From positions 5,995,501-6,059,500 of the forward strand of contig CM076147.1 of NCBI GenBank assembly GCA_038025085.1: a stretch of DNA of 64,000 nucleotides, in the 5' to 3' direction. This stretch comes from Tetragonia tetragonoides. Taxonomy: Eukaryota > Streptophyta > Magnoliopsida > Caryophyllales > Aizoaceae. The notes under the pieces were generated by a model, which saw only the letters and a list, made by a program, of their open reading frames with translations, was not told the DNA's origin and did not search any database. Below are positions 10,701-22,321 of this stretch, one piece after another. The translations under genes and the position numbers were made by a program. Every line of letters starts with the position of its first letter. The first letter of the stretch is position 1.

Positions 10701-12819
10701 ATCAACTAATCAACGGATATATCAACATTCAACATTTCTAGTCAGGCATTTATGGTATTTCATACCTAGTACCATGTTGTGGATATTGTTAATTAGGCTT
10801 GGTTGGTTGATTGCTATTCTCACATGCCTGGTATACCATATCTTTTGCATGACCTAATTTCTGCCTGCAGTTCTCTTATTTGGTAGTTTTTATGCATTTG
10901 CTTACATCCTATTGGATACGCATTGCCAGCGGGTCTTTTTGGTATTTTTTTTTCGTTCTATATGTGAATCTGAGCTTTGATGTAACTTTCTGGCGGGTTG
11001 GCTTGTGGAATTGTTCTTCAGTTGTCATTTCCTAGATTTTCCTTTGCTATCCCAAGATTTCTTCTCCATTTTGTTCATACTCTGAATTTTTTTAATTTAT
11101 TTCTGTGTATTAGCCTAATCTGTGTTAAATGATTTTGACACTGATCAGTTATGGATTGGCATGTGGCAAGAGATGCAACTGGATTTATTATTGCTGTTGG
11201 TGAATTAGTTCTTTTTGTTAATTGCGGTTTGTTTGGAAAACATAAAATGAAAAGGGAAGCAACACGGTAAGGTGATGGGAATGGCAATTCAAGTGCTTCT
11301 CGAGGGAATGGCAATTCAAGTGGAACGTATTTGGTTCTCGAGGGAGGATAGTTTCTAAACCCTGACATTCCCTTTCTTGCTATCATTTCATGACCTTGTC
11401 TTTCACTACTATCAAGATGCCTGAACATTGCAATATTCAACTTGTTTGGCCTATCAAGTCTCACCATCATGCACATTCAAGTTGCTGCATTCACCAAAGC
11501 ACATGTTTCTGTCACACGCTCAGCAGCACAGCCTTAGGCTCAAGCCTATAAGGGAGAAAGTTCCTACATAATTATAGCCAAAATCTACTTCGTTTTATAA
11601 AAGATTCTCCAATATAAATGTCATTAGAAGGTTAAACGTAGGAGTTTGAAAAGTAGAGATTTTGAATTCATGATAGGAGTTGATAGTTGCGGCAACTGTG
11701 AGGGGGCTTTAATTGGGAGATAAATGAGAGGGCTGTTGCTTCTCTTGGAAAGTGTCAAAGGTCCTTTGCAACAACGTTTGTAAGGTCTAGACTCTAGGTC
11801 GTTTCAATTCTTGTGACCTCTGGACTCTGGAAAGGAAGAAGGCTTTTATGGTGGCTTTAAGGGCAGCAGTGCTTTGAAGGATAGATGCTGGATTGCTGGT
11901 GTTGTGAAAATGAATACAGATTAAAGTGTTGCTGGTCTGGGCGTTGATGCGTGGAAAGATGTGAGAGGCCATTGTCACAATGGTGGCTTGTGCGGTAGTG
12001 TCAATGCTGTGGTGCAAGGGATGAGTAGAGGTTTCTTCCCTTTTTGGGTTTGCCTTTTTTTCCCTTTGTTTTTGTGATCGAGGGGCAGGGCTGATTGGTG
12101 AACGTTATGACTTTTTTTGGAAAAATACGTTCCGACTTTAACTGTTCTTGAAATTTAGGAAAAACCTGAGGAGGAAACCCCTCCCCTCCCTTCCTTTTCT
12201 AGAGCTAAAGTCTTGGGTTGCCTAACTGATATTTTACCAACTGATGTGTGCTTCTCATTCATTGAATGTTTTATTTATAATATATATACTTCTTGGTCAA
12301 TCATTTGTCCTGAGCACTCCAGTGTTGATGTCAGAACAATGTATTTACACACTAGTTTGGTAAACGGTTTATAGCTTTTTACTTTACATGCTATAATAAA
12401 ACTGCATTAAGAATAGATGGTGTGATTGCTTTCAGTCGAGGAGGAAACGGCCAAGGACCCCAACCCCTGGACACTATCTTGGTTTGGGTAAAGCTAGAGA
12501 ATCAGGTTAATATACTTTTTCATCCCCCACACAGCTACATTTATCAGGAATGCTGTGTCTGCCTAAACTTTGAACCTCATCTCTTACTGCATGATTTGTT
12601 ATTGCAGGCCCTCGTGGTCGATACCGTGGTGGGTATGGTCGTGATGATTATGACCACAGGAGATCACCAAGACGCTCACCTTATCGAGGGAGTAGAGGCT
12701 ATTCCCCTCGGCGCTCGCCTTATGCTGAAAGGTCAAGGAGATACAGATCAAGGTCTTACTCACCTTATGGAAGTCCTGACAGAGGATATGGGCGTCGCTC
12801 TGGTGCGTATGCCAGATAA
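7779..12819 (+). CDS. Transformer-2-like SR-rich RNA-binding protein (splicing factor)
   Basis: Seven coding segments with GT-AG junctions give a 232-residue protein: 7779-7781, 7892-7911, 9857-9997, 10071-10173, 10286-10435, 12436-12505 and 12608-12819. The total is 699 bp, in frame. An N-terminal RS domain (YSRSPSPRKARSRS onward, residues 9-55) precedes one RRM (about 63-140) with RNP2 LFVTGL and RNP1 RGFAFVTM. A linker with PRTPTPGHYLGLG follows, then a C-terminal RS/Gly-Arg region ending SGAYAR. This RS-RRM-RS layout is that of Tra2/SR45a-type proteins. It most resembles the small Arabidopsis relative AT4G35785, judged from memory. Such proteins bind pre-mRNA in the nucleus and influence splice-site choice. 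The first coding exon is only the ATG. Introns of 1.9 and 2.0 kb flank the RS and RRM exons; SR genes often autoregulate through alternative exons in long introns. Confidence 0.9.
7912..9856 (+). other. Long intron 2 of the SR-protein gene
   Basis: This 1,945-bp intron runs from gtaaac to ctccag. It contains several T-rich stretches and unsupported ORFs (for example 9196-9471 and 9464-9700) with no domain. A pair of related segments, aattattaaattttattggtagttgtgaaattc near 9005 and its near-inverse near 9165, forms an inverted repeat of unknown origin. No clear transposon boundary was found. Confidence 0.6.
10436..12435 (+). other. Long intron 5 of the SR-protein gene
   Basis: This 2.0-kb intron separates the RRM exon from the linker exon and ends ctttcag. 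It holds no coding sequence I recognise. The near-duplicated words aatggcaattcaagtg at about 11280 and 11307 form a short local repeat. An unspliced or alternatively spliced transcript would leave the reading frame here and truncate the protein after the RRM. Confidence 0.6.
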
Positions 12820-13060
12820 AAAAATCGCTTTTAGGCCTGCAGGAGATGGCTGCACTGGTCATTCTGTCATAGATTATGCTTTTTAGAACTCCTGAAATAT
12901 CATTGTATGTGAATGTAGAATCTTCGTACCCTTTATAGTTAGACCAGGTGTGGTGGTTGTTCCTGAGTCCTGACTTGTGGTACTTCTGTACCATCCTTGT
13001 GCGCTAGTAAAGTCGTGGATGAAATTATGTTAGTGGACTTGTTGGATGTGGCTGAAAAAT
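12820..13060 (+). other. Probable 3' UTR of the SR-protein gene
   Basis: Sequence directly after the TAA, with no further frame. A precise polyadenylation site is not evident, so the end is approximate. Confidence 0.4.
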
Positions 13061-13496
13061 ATGTCAATGACTAATCTGCACAGTAAATTTATCCTCGTTC
13101 GACTCTGCTCATCCTGTCAGCCAGTGCTCATGCCCCCCTTCCAACTCTGATTTGCAAGTGGACCTCGGCTAGATTACTCCATACTAGTCCATAACCCCTG
13201 CCAGCCTGCCCTCTCTTGACCTCTGCTTATTTGGTTCAGTAGAGAGATGGATTGGCAATTTGCCCATATTCTAGTGTTTACCAGTGGTGTTTGCTTTTAG
13301 CCTTTTATTAACAAAAGTCTAAATAGGTCCTTGACCCATTATGAGGATTGTGTGGTAGTCTGGTAGGTTTCGGTCAATTGTGATCATTCCTCCACGTGTT
13401 TTCTTACTATGTATGAAGGTCAAAAGTCGTTTGTGTATTCACGTTCTTGAAAGATCAAATTCAAAATACAGGATGTATCAGGTTTCTTTTTTCTTT

Positions 13497-13539
<43 letters not shown>

Positions 13540-14535
13540 CCTAAAGAAGGCACTCTTGAAGAAAAAATTACTATATAATAAATTTGCTATTAAGAATTAA
13601 TTGTTGCAGTTTCCCTCAAAAAAAGTTAATTGTTGCAGACCTTAAGAAGGGGCAACAAACTAAAGCCTTTGGTTTTTGTTAGCTACAGTTTTCTCTTGTT
13701 CGCTTACTTTTTAGCTCATTGTTGATTTGCTAAGAAAATTGTATCTTATAAGCTAACGCTTTTGGTTGCAGCAAAACCTTTGAAAGAAAATAAGATACTG
13801 AAATCCTCGTTTCAGTTAGTTACGGGCCTACGACGGTTCATTTTGGACTTTGCGTATCCGAGTTCAGAATTAGTGGTCCGACATTTCGTTTGGGGAGTAC
13901 GTTTGGTGGGGGGTGGATCTCTTTGAGAACGGTGGTTGTTAAGCAAAGCTGGTGATTAGTCATACTCGATCGCTACTCTTTTCTTATTGTAATTGTCTTT
14001 GCTCCCTTTGATTCATTTGGTGGGTGAATGATCTTTCATCTGTCGGTAGCAATTCGAAAAGTTCAAAGAAGTAGATTTTGGTTTTAAGTAACAAGCATGT
14101 TTTGGGTTGGCAGATTCTTTTTATTGGTGGGTTAGTTGGTTACTTTTCCTTCGAGTCTTTGTACTCGTGGTTTGTATCGACTGGCCCAGCCGCCTCTCTC
14201 ACTAGCCTTTGTTCTCTGGAGGTTGATTGTTCTTTTTTCACAACCTACTAGCCACTATGGATTCGGCGTCTACTGCCGAAAGTGAAGCTGGTAGTGGTCC
14301 TAACGGTAAAAGATCGGGGTATATGCGTCTGGTTGTTACCGTGACTGGTTCTTAAACAGGATCGAAGAAATAGCAGTTGATGAAATATCCGTTGTCATCT
14401 TTTTAATTGTTTCTTAGTTTGATGTTTAGTAGTTTCTTTTATGTTTAAATTTGTTCTACTATCTGTATTGAGTCTTGAAACTCTTGACCATTTATGATAG
14501 GCTTTCTTATCTTTTCAAAAAAAAAATAAAAAAAT
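13061..14535. other. Intergenic: 48-bp T-run and a probable LINE 3' end
   Basis: A T-tract (about 13489-13536) looks like the poly(A) end of a minus-strand retroposed sequence lying to its right. At 14360-14535 the plus strand ends in ggctttcttatcttttc followed by an A-run, a pattern common at 3' ends of plant LINEs. No coding domain remains in between. A short open stretch beginning atggattcggcgtctactgc (14257) has no recognisable product. Confidence 0.4.
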
Positions 14536-14662
14536 TACACGAGTAGGGAAAAAGGAAAGTCACAAATACCACCCCACATAAAAGTAGGGCAATAAGAATC
14601 GAACCCCAATTTAAAAGTTGGGATGGTTAGACCCTAATCACTAGACCAAACCTTCTCTCGAC
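14536..14662 (-). mobile_element. tRNA-derived SINE
   Basis: Read on the minus strand, the sequence has an A-box-like ggtttggtctagtgattag (14655-14635) and a B-box ggttcgattct (14601-14590) at tRNA-like spacing. A non-tRNA tail follows and ends in a T/A-rich run. A functional tRNA is excluded because the cloverleaf arms do not pair. Pol III-type boxes plus the tail indicate a plant SINE. Confidence 0.6.
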
Positions 14663-15530
14663 GCGTACTGTATCTAGGTAGCACATCTGTTATTATGTTG
14701 ATGCCTAGATGGTCTCAATTTGATTGTTGCGTTAAGTAAACAGCCATATATTGACATGAAACAAGTTTATGGTTATAATTTGTACCATCAACTAACTCTT
14801 TATAAAAGACAAATGCAATCAATAATATATGAATCATCTAATTAATACTTTTAGATTAGCTAAAACTGGAAGTGAATTATTATATGTAGTGAAAAGAGGA
14901 GAATGAAGTGGTAACTTCTACTGCATTTGAATATGTGGAGCAAGAAAAGAAAAGAAAAGAAAAGCAAAAGTATGTAAGTGGTAGTAAATGGGGAAAGAGC
15001 AGTGTAGTGTGTAGACTGTACAGAGAATTAAATTGGGAGGGAATCTTTGTCTGACTGCAAAAGACTTACAGACAGCCTGCTTCCTTCAAGGTCTCCAGAT
15101 TCCCTCTACCTTGTCACCCATCTAATTTATTACTACTCTCATTACTTTTTATTTAAATCTATCTAAGTTGCTCCGTTATTATTATCCAACGCTCCTTCAT
15201 TAAATTGACCATATTTACTTTCTCAACAACTTCTTCTTCATTGTAATATTCGAGTATAATTTTAGTGCAATGTTATCGGCATGCCTTAAATCACTACTGT
15301 CAAATTATTTTATACCATATAAATATAAAAATATATAAAAAATCTAATTTTTTGATATTAGACCTAACAATAGTTTTATTAACCTGATAATAATATATTA
15401 ATATCACCTTATTTTTATCCCTATAAGATAAAACAATATTCTTTATTGTATGGAGTTATCAAATTCCAAGCAAGATGGGATAAAAAAAAAATCCCAAGCG
15501 AGATGAACTATTGCTCTTTATGTACTCTGT
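14663..15530. other. Intergenic, no gene seen
   Basis: AT-rich sequence without frames or clear repeats. The segment 15030-15110 can form a weak imperfect stem (gagggaatc pairing with gattccctc), which I do not consider a supported microRNA. Confidence 0.5.
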
Positions 15531-15539
15531 AGTAGCTAG

Positions 15540-15914
15540 TAGGGCTAGAAGCTCAGTTCGGTTAGGTTTTGCTCGGCCTTATTTGTTTGGCTTAAACTCA
15601 TGGCTCGGCTACACTTAATTTGACTTGACCCAAATTTAAACTCGTCATTCCAAACGCTATAAAAAATATCAATTTAAAACATTTGCAATTGACTTTGAAT
15701 ATAAGTGATCCTTTACACGTTATCAAATAAGAAAAATGCCAAAAACATTTTGAATTTCTGTAAATATCAAATGGTCTTAGGGGGAAATTCGAGTAAGTCG
15801 AGTCATAATAGGCTCAGGCTCCACTCGAGCTCAAATTGACAAGAGCTCGAGCCAAGCTTTGGCTGAGCTGAGCCCGAGGACTCACTAAGTCGGCTCGACT
15901 CAATTAAACCCCTA
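15540..15914. mobile_element. Possible degraded hAT-type MITE
   Basis: The segment begins tagggctagaagctcag and ends tcaattaaacccct(a). Its arms are rich in related gctcgg/gagctc words that are roughly inverted relative to each other (15541-15620 and 15780-15910). Ends like taggg are typical of hAT MITEs. I could not find matching 8-bp flanks, so the assignment is weak. Confidence 0.3.
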
Positions 15915-16039
15915 CTCCATAGCAAATTTTCCCACTCATTTGGCCACCTATAAAGAGATCGATCACATAATTTTTGTTTTCTTTTTCCTTACCCTGTAGC
16001 CCTAGTTTTATCGATAAATAAACCATCACATATAATGAT

Positions 16040-16200
16040 TATTTATTCATAAAAACTTATATAAGACCATCTCATGGTGGAACATGCTTACTTTTGTGAA
16101 AAATAAAGGTGTCTTATGAATAAAAATCACCCTTGTTTTTCATAAAGGCTAAGTCATTATGTCTCACTATAGGACGATTTTATTTAAGACTTATTGATTA
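16040..16200. mobile_element. Small inverted-repeat MITE
   Basis: The left arm (acttatataagaccatctc, 16049) and the right arm (cctataggacgattttattt, near 16165-16190) are imperfect inverted copies around a centre with aaaataaagg/cacccttg. The same arm design recurs twice at 30555-30840. Target duplications were not resolved. Confidence 0.5.
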
Positions 16201-16204
16201 TTAC

Positions 16205-17999
16205 TAGCTTGTCGCACAAAAATTCGACTATGGATTCGATACTTTTTTTTAATAAAAAGAAAGAAAAATGAAAAGTAAATTAAAAAAACCACTTGTATGA
16301 AGCCAAATACATTTTCTTTTGGGTCATAATCAAGGGTATTCCACCGTCAACCATAATAACTATTTTCGTACATTAGCTTGTAGGCACCTCAAAAGGTTAG
16401 GGCTAGCACAAAACAAACCACTTGTATAAATGGAGCTCCTTTAAGCAAGCCAGTTTTCCTTGTACTAATATAAGTATCAACTGACAAACGGATAATATAT
16501 AAAAATATATTGCTACGTAATTACTCTACCGCATAATTAGTGTCTGTTTGCTAAAGCCATTCCATTCCCAGCAAGTTACAGTGATAATTATGTAGTACTT
16601 AATTTGTCATCAAGTAAAAATAGAAAAACATAGCTTCGATGGTCCCATGCAAATTATTATGTACTTGTATGTGATCAAGTACGTGGTACCAAACAAACAA
16701 ATAGTAGTCAAAAATCTCTCTCCTGCAAAGTTGCATATATATTTCACTGTTTGGAGTGCATGTCAGTTACCTTTCATCCCTTTAGTTTTGCTTCTCCCGC
16801 CTGGCCAAATGCCGACATCGGCCGGTTTGGTTAGCATGATACATATTTGCTCGAGTTTATTTCGAATTACTTAAAAGTTATCCGCATGATAAACTTATCT
16901 TAACTGAACAGAATTGAACTGAATTTAAGCTAATGAGAAGAGAGCCTTAACAACCAATTGCTATAAATTACTAGCTTTAAGGTCTAAAGATGTCGAGACT
17001 CGAGAGTATACTGATAAATAATATAAGTAAATATGTAATTATTTAATTAATGTGTTAGCTTGTATAGGCCCATATGTTTGTAATAGGGTTACTGCACGAC
17101 TTACATTATCCTGTATATATTCTAATCATTAATGAGGAAACCCTCGTGAAAAATTATACTGTACCAGTTAACATATACAATACCAAGCCATACGCTACGT
17201 ACCAACATGAGCCTGCTTTGCAAATTAAAGATCCCAATTAAGCCTTCTTTGTCCATTAAACGCTAGTGATTGGCATAGCAACCAAATATGAGCATTTCGG
17301 ATCCAAAAGGAATCACTCCATGCAACAAACTTTTTTTTGGTAATAATAATGAGTTAGCCTAATTTCCTCAAAAAAACAAAAGGCGAGTTTAGTCCAGTTC
17401 AAAAACAATTTATTACCCTTGGTAAAAGCTACACCCTTTAAATTGAAATCAAATCCTCTGTTGTTTTCTCTCTCTATTTATCTCTCTTCATGCTTAATTG
17501 AACCCAAAACATCCCATTTTTACACTAAAAAAAGGAAATTGGACCTCTACGATACCACGGAGAATCCAAACCCCCTCAAATTGGCCTTCCAAGCCGGACG
17601 CAACATAACTTTACATTATGCAATTTATCGAGGGGTGAAATTTACCTTGTGATAACTTTGAAGCAACTCATCTTAAATCATGAGCCAAACATGTTGCTTG
17701 CTTGTTGCTTGAATATTGGAGTGAGCCGAGATTTCCCAACAAGCAAAGCATACGCTATACCAACGTATGTATAAGCGTAAAAGGCAAACCACACAATTAC
17801 ACAAACTAACCAAGATCCAGATACCAATTGACATGTCATTTTGTCAATGTGGTTGCTCGAATCAATAAATAATTACCACATGCTCCTATGTGGCTAGGTG
17901 TAGAGGATCGGATATTATGTCCAATGAACCTTATATGAGGTCGCCTCAACATAAGGTCACCTCTATAACCAAGTTTTATTGGAATTAAGGTGTATATTT
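16205..17999. other. Intergenic, no gene seen
   Basis: About 1.8 kb of AT-rich sequence. Short frames such as 16647-16874 and 17419-17652 show no domain or codon structure suggesting a gene. Confidence 0.5.
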
Positions 18000-18968
18000 T
18001 GAAATATAATAGAATGCTCGATTATTATTGACGTAATCGATCCCTATTTATAGGTAGGGAGTCCTAGTGTTATGGAAACTCTAAACTACACAATCTCTAT
18101 AATATATGCTAATTTAGAATAATATTCCTAAGAGTACTAGAATAATACTCCTAAGAGTACTAGGATAATATTCCCTAACACTCCCCGCAATCGTAGTGGT
18201 AGATGAACGAACGCTACGATTGGAGTTACAAAAGAAATAATTAAAAAAACACTATAGTAAACATGGAGATCTTGAAGTTCAACCAAGTATGAAATCGAGC
18301 CGAATCAAAAATCTCGTTTTGCCACCCGTTTCATAGTCAATCGTGAGCAAGGGGAAGGAATGCGTCAGCGGAAGACTATAGGGATTGACAGCAGCAGATC
18401 ACGCGGTAGCAGGGGTCGGTGCTTGGTGCTTGGCGGTTGGCGGCGGCAAGAGTGCAGGCGGCGGACGGCGAACGGTGGTGGCAAGAGTGCAGGCGGCGGA
18501 CGGCGGTCGGCGGCAGGAGTGCAAGCAGCGGACGATAGAGCTGGATAAGTGCGAACCTAACGTGATCTGAGTTTTGAGAGTATGGTAGAAATTAAGATCA
18601 AAAATCTATATTTAGTGGTGGAGATCAACGGAATTGAATTTAATCTAGGAAACTAAAAACTAATTTGTGTGGGTTGTAAAAAAAAGAGTAGTTCGCTGGA
18701 TGGAATATGGTTTAAGACCTCTATCTGGCGACTTAGCGGAAGCTTGGGTTTTAGGCTACCAGGAAAGTAGTTGCTCTGGTACCATGTGAGATAATAGAAT
18801 GCTCGATTATTATTGATGTAATCGATCCCTATTTATAGATAGGGAGTCCTAATGTTATGGAAACTCTAGACTACACAATCTCTATAATATATGCTAATCT
18901 AGAATAATATTCCTAAGAGTATTAGAATAATAATACTCCTAAGAGTACTAGGATAATATTCCCTAACA
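18000..18968 (-). mobile_element. TRIM-like miniature LTR retrotransposon
   Basis: Direct repeats of 181-182 bp (18000-18180 and 18787-18968) flank 606 bp of non-coding sequence. On the minus strand each repeat begins tgttagggaatattatcc and ends in CA. The PBS-like ggtaccagagc (18783-18773) lies just inside the right repeat, close to the usual tRNA-iMet site. A purine tract (gcggggag) abuts the left repeat, so the element runs right to left. Flanks tattt (17995-17999) and tattc (18969-18973) are near-identical 5-bp duplications. No gag or pol is present. Size and structure match terminal-repeat retrotransposons in miniature. The internal GC-rich cggcgg stretch gives only spurious frames. Confidence 0.85.
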
Positions 18969-19642
18969 TATTCAACCAATAAAACAGAAAGATCTTACTT
19001 GAAATACTTATTGTGCCGTGGACAGACCATTGTCCTAAAAGACGATTTCGCCTAACCCCCGTGCAAGCTTCTAATAGCGGTCGTCCTCCAGGATTAGCAC
19101 AACTCCGGTCACGGCGTGCACTCACAGTGAACGGATAGAGTAACAGTACCGACTTGCTCAAATCAAAACCATTTTAGAGAGTTTAAAAGAGTATAAAATA
19201 GATGGAGAGAGAGAGAGAATTTTCCGTGCCCCAAATAAGTTTTGCAAAGCTGATTTTATAGGAGAAAATAACTAGTAATCTGAACAATCAATCCTGAAAA
19301 ACGTAAACAATAACAGTTTAGAAAAATCGCAGCAATCAGTTTGGAAGACCAAACTTATTTCGTAAATGCCCCAACACAATAAATAAGGGAAGACTTTGTT
19401 GAAACAACAATTTGCGATGCAATTTAAATAAATTTTGTGTAAAAATATAATAACATGACCCTTGCCCGAACGGTGACGCGTGCGCGTGTATGGTGGTCCA
19501 TACTTTTCACTTTACTTATTCAAAGTCTAAAGGGAGACCCACATATTTAAACCAAGTTTCATTTTGTTTCCTCACTAATGTGGGACAAATGCCTTTTTAC
19601 ACAAACCAAGTTTACTTCAAAACTTTAAGGCTTTTTCCAACA
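18969..19642 (-). repeat. Diverged LTR related to the Copia LTR at 2-735
   Basis: On the minus strand it begins tgttggaaaaagcc and keeps the order of landmarks seen in the Copia LTRs: aggcatttgtcccacatt, a gcgcacgcgtcacc patch, and the block with gttgtgctaatcctggagg (compare gttgtgctaaccttggggg at 556). No internal element region adjoins it, so it is a solo or truncated LTR. The TRIM lies at its 3' end, so that boundary is uncertain. Confidence 0.7.
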
Positions 19643-21488
19643 AGTTTGACATCAACATGACGTCAGGCTTGTTTGAGATGGCCTCACATTAAGGCGGTCT
19701 CTTTTAATAATTTGTATATTTCATTTTAGGTAAAGTGTACCACGGATGCAGGGAAAAAGAGGAACTAGGTTGATGAAACAACATAAGAAATAAACCAACG
19801 AAAATGGAAGTTTTTTAAAATTATACTCATATAATCATTACATGTGTGTATATATGAACCATCATGCATTTTGAACCATTGATAAAACCAGATAGACAAA
19901 TTAGCATTATTTTCAAGTTTAATTTCTTTCAGAATCTTCCAATAGAAAAACAAAAAGTGCTACAAATTTCACTAGTTGAAGCTTTCCTTGATTTTCTTTT
20001 CTTTTTCATGTTCAAATAGAGTTAGCCTGGACCAGCTATATACTATAGTACTATACTGCTAGTAAGTGACCAAGAATTCCAAATAATACTACAATTTCAC
20101 TCTTAGTTCCTATGATTCCCTTGATCCTACCCATTGGCATTGGAAAAAAAAAAATTCAACTTGAAAGGAGTTCGAATTTATTCAAACATATATATGGTAT
20201 AAATTATTATACGATGTCATCCTAAATTCACTATATATGAAACTACATTTTTCAAATTAAAGCCCTTATACAGTGAATAATACTTAGTGTTCATTATCTT
20301 TTGTTAACTCCGTGCATCGCATGCGCACTAATCGATTTAGTGTATGTAATAATTATGTATAGACAATCCTTTTTCCGTAAGACTATAAACCCCTCCTAGC
20401 CTTTCCCCTAAAACACAAACTGTGTTAGAGGATTATTAATTTGCAAAAACATACATTTTCTTTGATTGATCAAATATTCAAATGAACAATTGAAATAAGA
20501 ACAAAATGGAACAATAGAAGAGATTTAAAGTGAGAGAATCTCATAACGTCTTTTCTTTTTCCTTACCAGAAAGGGAAATCATTATTATGTTGGTTTCTAG
20601 AATTAGTATATTCCATCCTTTTCCAAGGAAAAATAATATGAAGATGGAGACAGCCACATCAAGAGTTCACAATATATAGTACTAACAATTTTGTAATATC
20701 TATCTAATATGAAAACTTCTAAATTTCAAAGCACCACATGAACCAAAAAGCTACAACACATCATAAATGTTGAATTCCAAAACATTCAAAACTAAAAAAA
20801 ATATTTTCAAAGGAGGCACGAAGGTCTTAATAGGAATCGAACCCTGAAACTTTAATACTTTAATTAAGGTTGGGTAACGATACTCGCATTGGAGTATCTC
20901 TTGATTCCTTACATGGATTTAAGTTTGATAGTGAAGACAGAAGCACAAACCTGTACGTTTGTAGGGAAGTCATATGAAAGAGGCACTAAGATATTGGCAC
21001 GGCTCAATCAAAAGATCACAAAAGAGAGACATAAATACACCAATAAGATCGATCTTATCTTAACTGAAAAACAAGACCATAAAAAGGAACAAATGAAACT
21101 TGTTCTCTTTTTATGACTCAAATATCATATCATCTCTTGAGTGAACCGGGCCAACATCACAATAACCCTTTCAAATTATATGTAATAATCTAACTAAAAT
21201 TGAGAGAGAGAAAGATGATCAGAGAACTGAGAGAGAGAGAGAGAGAGAATGAGAAGAAAATAGGAATGTCTCGATCAAATTTAAGGAGAAGAAATGGGGT
21301 GGGGTGGGGGTGAAGGGAAATACAGAAGGGGTGCATTGCATTAAACAACCTTCCCTACCAAAACCCAAAGCTAGGACCAGAGCATTAATGTCACTTATTC
21401 ACCCCCTTCATATTCTTTCTTTCTTTATCTCTCTCTCCATATAATTGAACATAGATTGGAATGAAGAGGGTCATAGCCCATAGGTCAT
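19643..21488. other. Intergenic with a SINE-like fragment and a (GA)n run
   Basis: No gene is visible. On the minus strand near 20850-20830 the B-box-like cagggttcgattcc, followed by ctattaagaccttcgtgcc, suggests a truncated SINE. A short GA microsatellite lies near 21225-21250. The remainder is AT-rich and unremarkable. Confidence 0.45.
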
Positions 21489-21600
21489 GTAACAGACCAG
21501 CAAGCAAGACATACAGACGGATCGAGCTCTTAATATTTCAGAAAATTTCTAGTGTTACACTAACACTACATACGTACGGTAGCATTATACCAACAATGGT
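21489..21600 (+). repeat. Local duplication, copy 1 (empty site of the MITE at 21976)
   Basis: The stretch with accagcaagcaagacataca, gagctcttaatatttcag and gttacactaacactac recurs at 21943-22310, where a MITE splits it after ctctta. This copy shows the uninterrupted target. Confidence 0.75.
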
Positions 21601-21731
21601 GGTGGTTTATTGGTTCCAAACTTACTCCCAAGTGGTTTGGTAAAGTAAGGTTATGGGGTCGAATTCTCATTCCCCCCATGTCTTGTGTCTGCTGGCTTCT
21701 AGGACTATACTAGCCCATTATTGGTACTACG

Positions 21732-21880
21732 TTGACAGGGTCAGTGGCTCAGTGCTTGTGAAGGTTGTTCAGTTAGTTTGATATATTCGCGGTTGAACAT
21801 GCGGGTTCGAATATCATGTAGCAAAGGGTGCCTTGGTTGCCATTCGCTTGCACCCACTTTTTGTTTACCCAAAAAAAGGT
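21732..21880 (+). mobile_element. tRNA-derived SINE
   Basis: An A-box-like gtggctcagtgcttg (21745) and a B-box-like cgggttcgaatatc (21801) stand at Pol III spacing. A tail (gcacccactttttgtttac) and an A-run end it. No cloverleaf is formed, so it is not a tRNA gene. Confidence 0.6.
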
Positions 21881-21975
21881 AATGTAGCGTTATTTTGAGT
21901 ATTTATTTTTTTTCTTTTCTGTAAGCTCTTAAGACACATATAACAGGCCAGCAAGGCAGACGGATCAAGCTCTTA

Positions 21976-22256
21976 GGCTATGTTTGGCAAAATTAGCAGT
22001 AGCTGTAGCTGTCAAATGTAAATTAAGGAAAGAAATAGTAGAAAACTGCTAAAAATTATTACAAAATATGCTAACAAACTAGCTGTAGCTGCAGGTGATA
22101 GAGATAGCTTTCACAAATTAAAATGAGCTGTAGTTGTAGCTTCAAATTGAAAATATAATGGCAAACTGTTTGGAAGCAAAAAGTAAAAAAATACCGGCTG
22201 CAAGTTTCAAGCTGTAGCTTTTATTGAAAAGTTAGCGGTTCGTGCCAAAAATAACC
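21976..22256. mobile_element. Tourist-like MITE with TTA duplication
   Basis: The element begins ggctatgtttggcaaaatta and ends tgccaaaaataacc, which are inverted relatives. It has direct TTA flanks at 21973-21975 and 22257-22259. The empty site at 21489-21600 confirms the insertion. Ends and TTA target fit PIF/Harbinger-derived Tourist MITEs. The interior is repetitive (agctgtagct). Confidence 0.8.
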
Positions 22257-22321
22257 TTAATATTTCAAAAAATTTCTTGTGTTACACTAATACTACTTAG
22301 GTATGGCGGCGTTTTATTATA

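Noticed and set aside
12422..12886. 154-codon frame overlapping the last SR exons
   Set aside because: It is out of frame with the spliced gene and runs through an intron. The exon reading gives a clear RS/Gly-Arg protein.
14585..14655. Possible tRNA gene on the minus strand
   Set aside because: It has A- and B-box-like words but no pairing acceptor or anticodon stems, so a SINE is more likely.
15030..15110. Imperfect stem around gagggaatc/gattccctc
   Set aside because: It has only about 10 paired bases with large bulges, below what a microRNA precursor needs.
18360..18570. Arg/Gly-rich frames in the TRIM interior
   Set aside because: They come from a short cggcgg-rich repeat. TRIM elements are non-coding.
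21285..21365. Possible miR482-like hairpin (cttccctac word opposite a G-rich stretch)
   Set aside because: Pairing is poor and the mature-like word diverges after nine bases.
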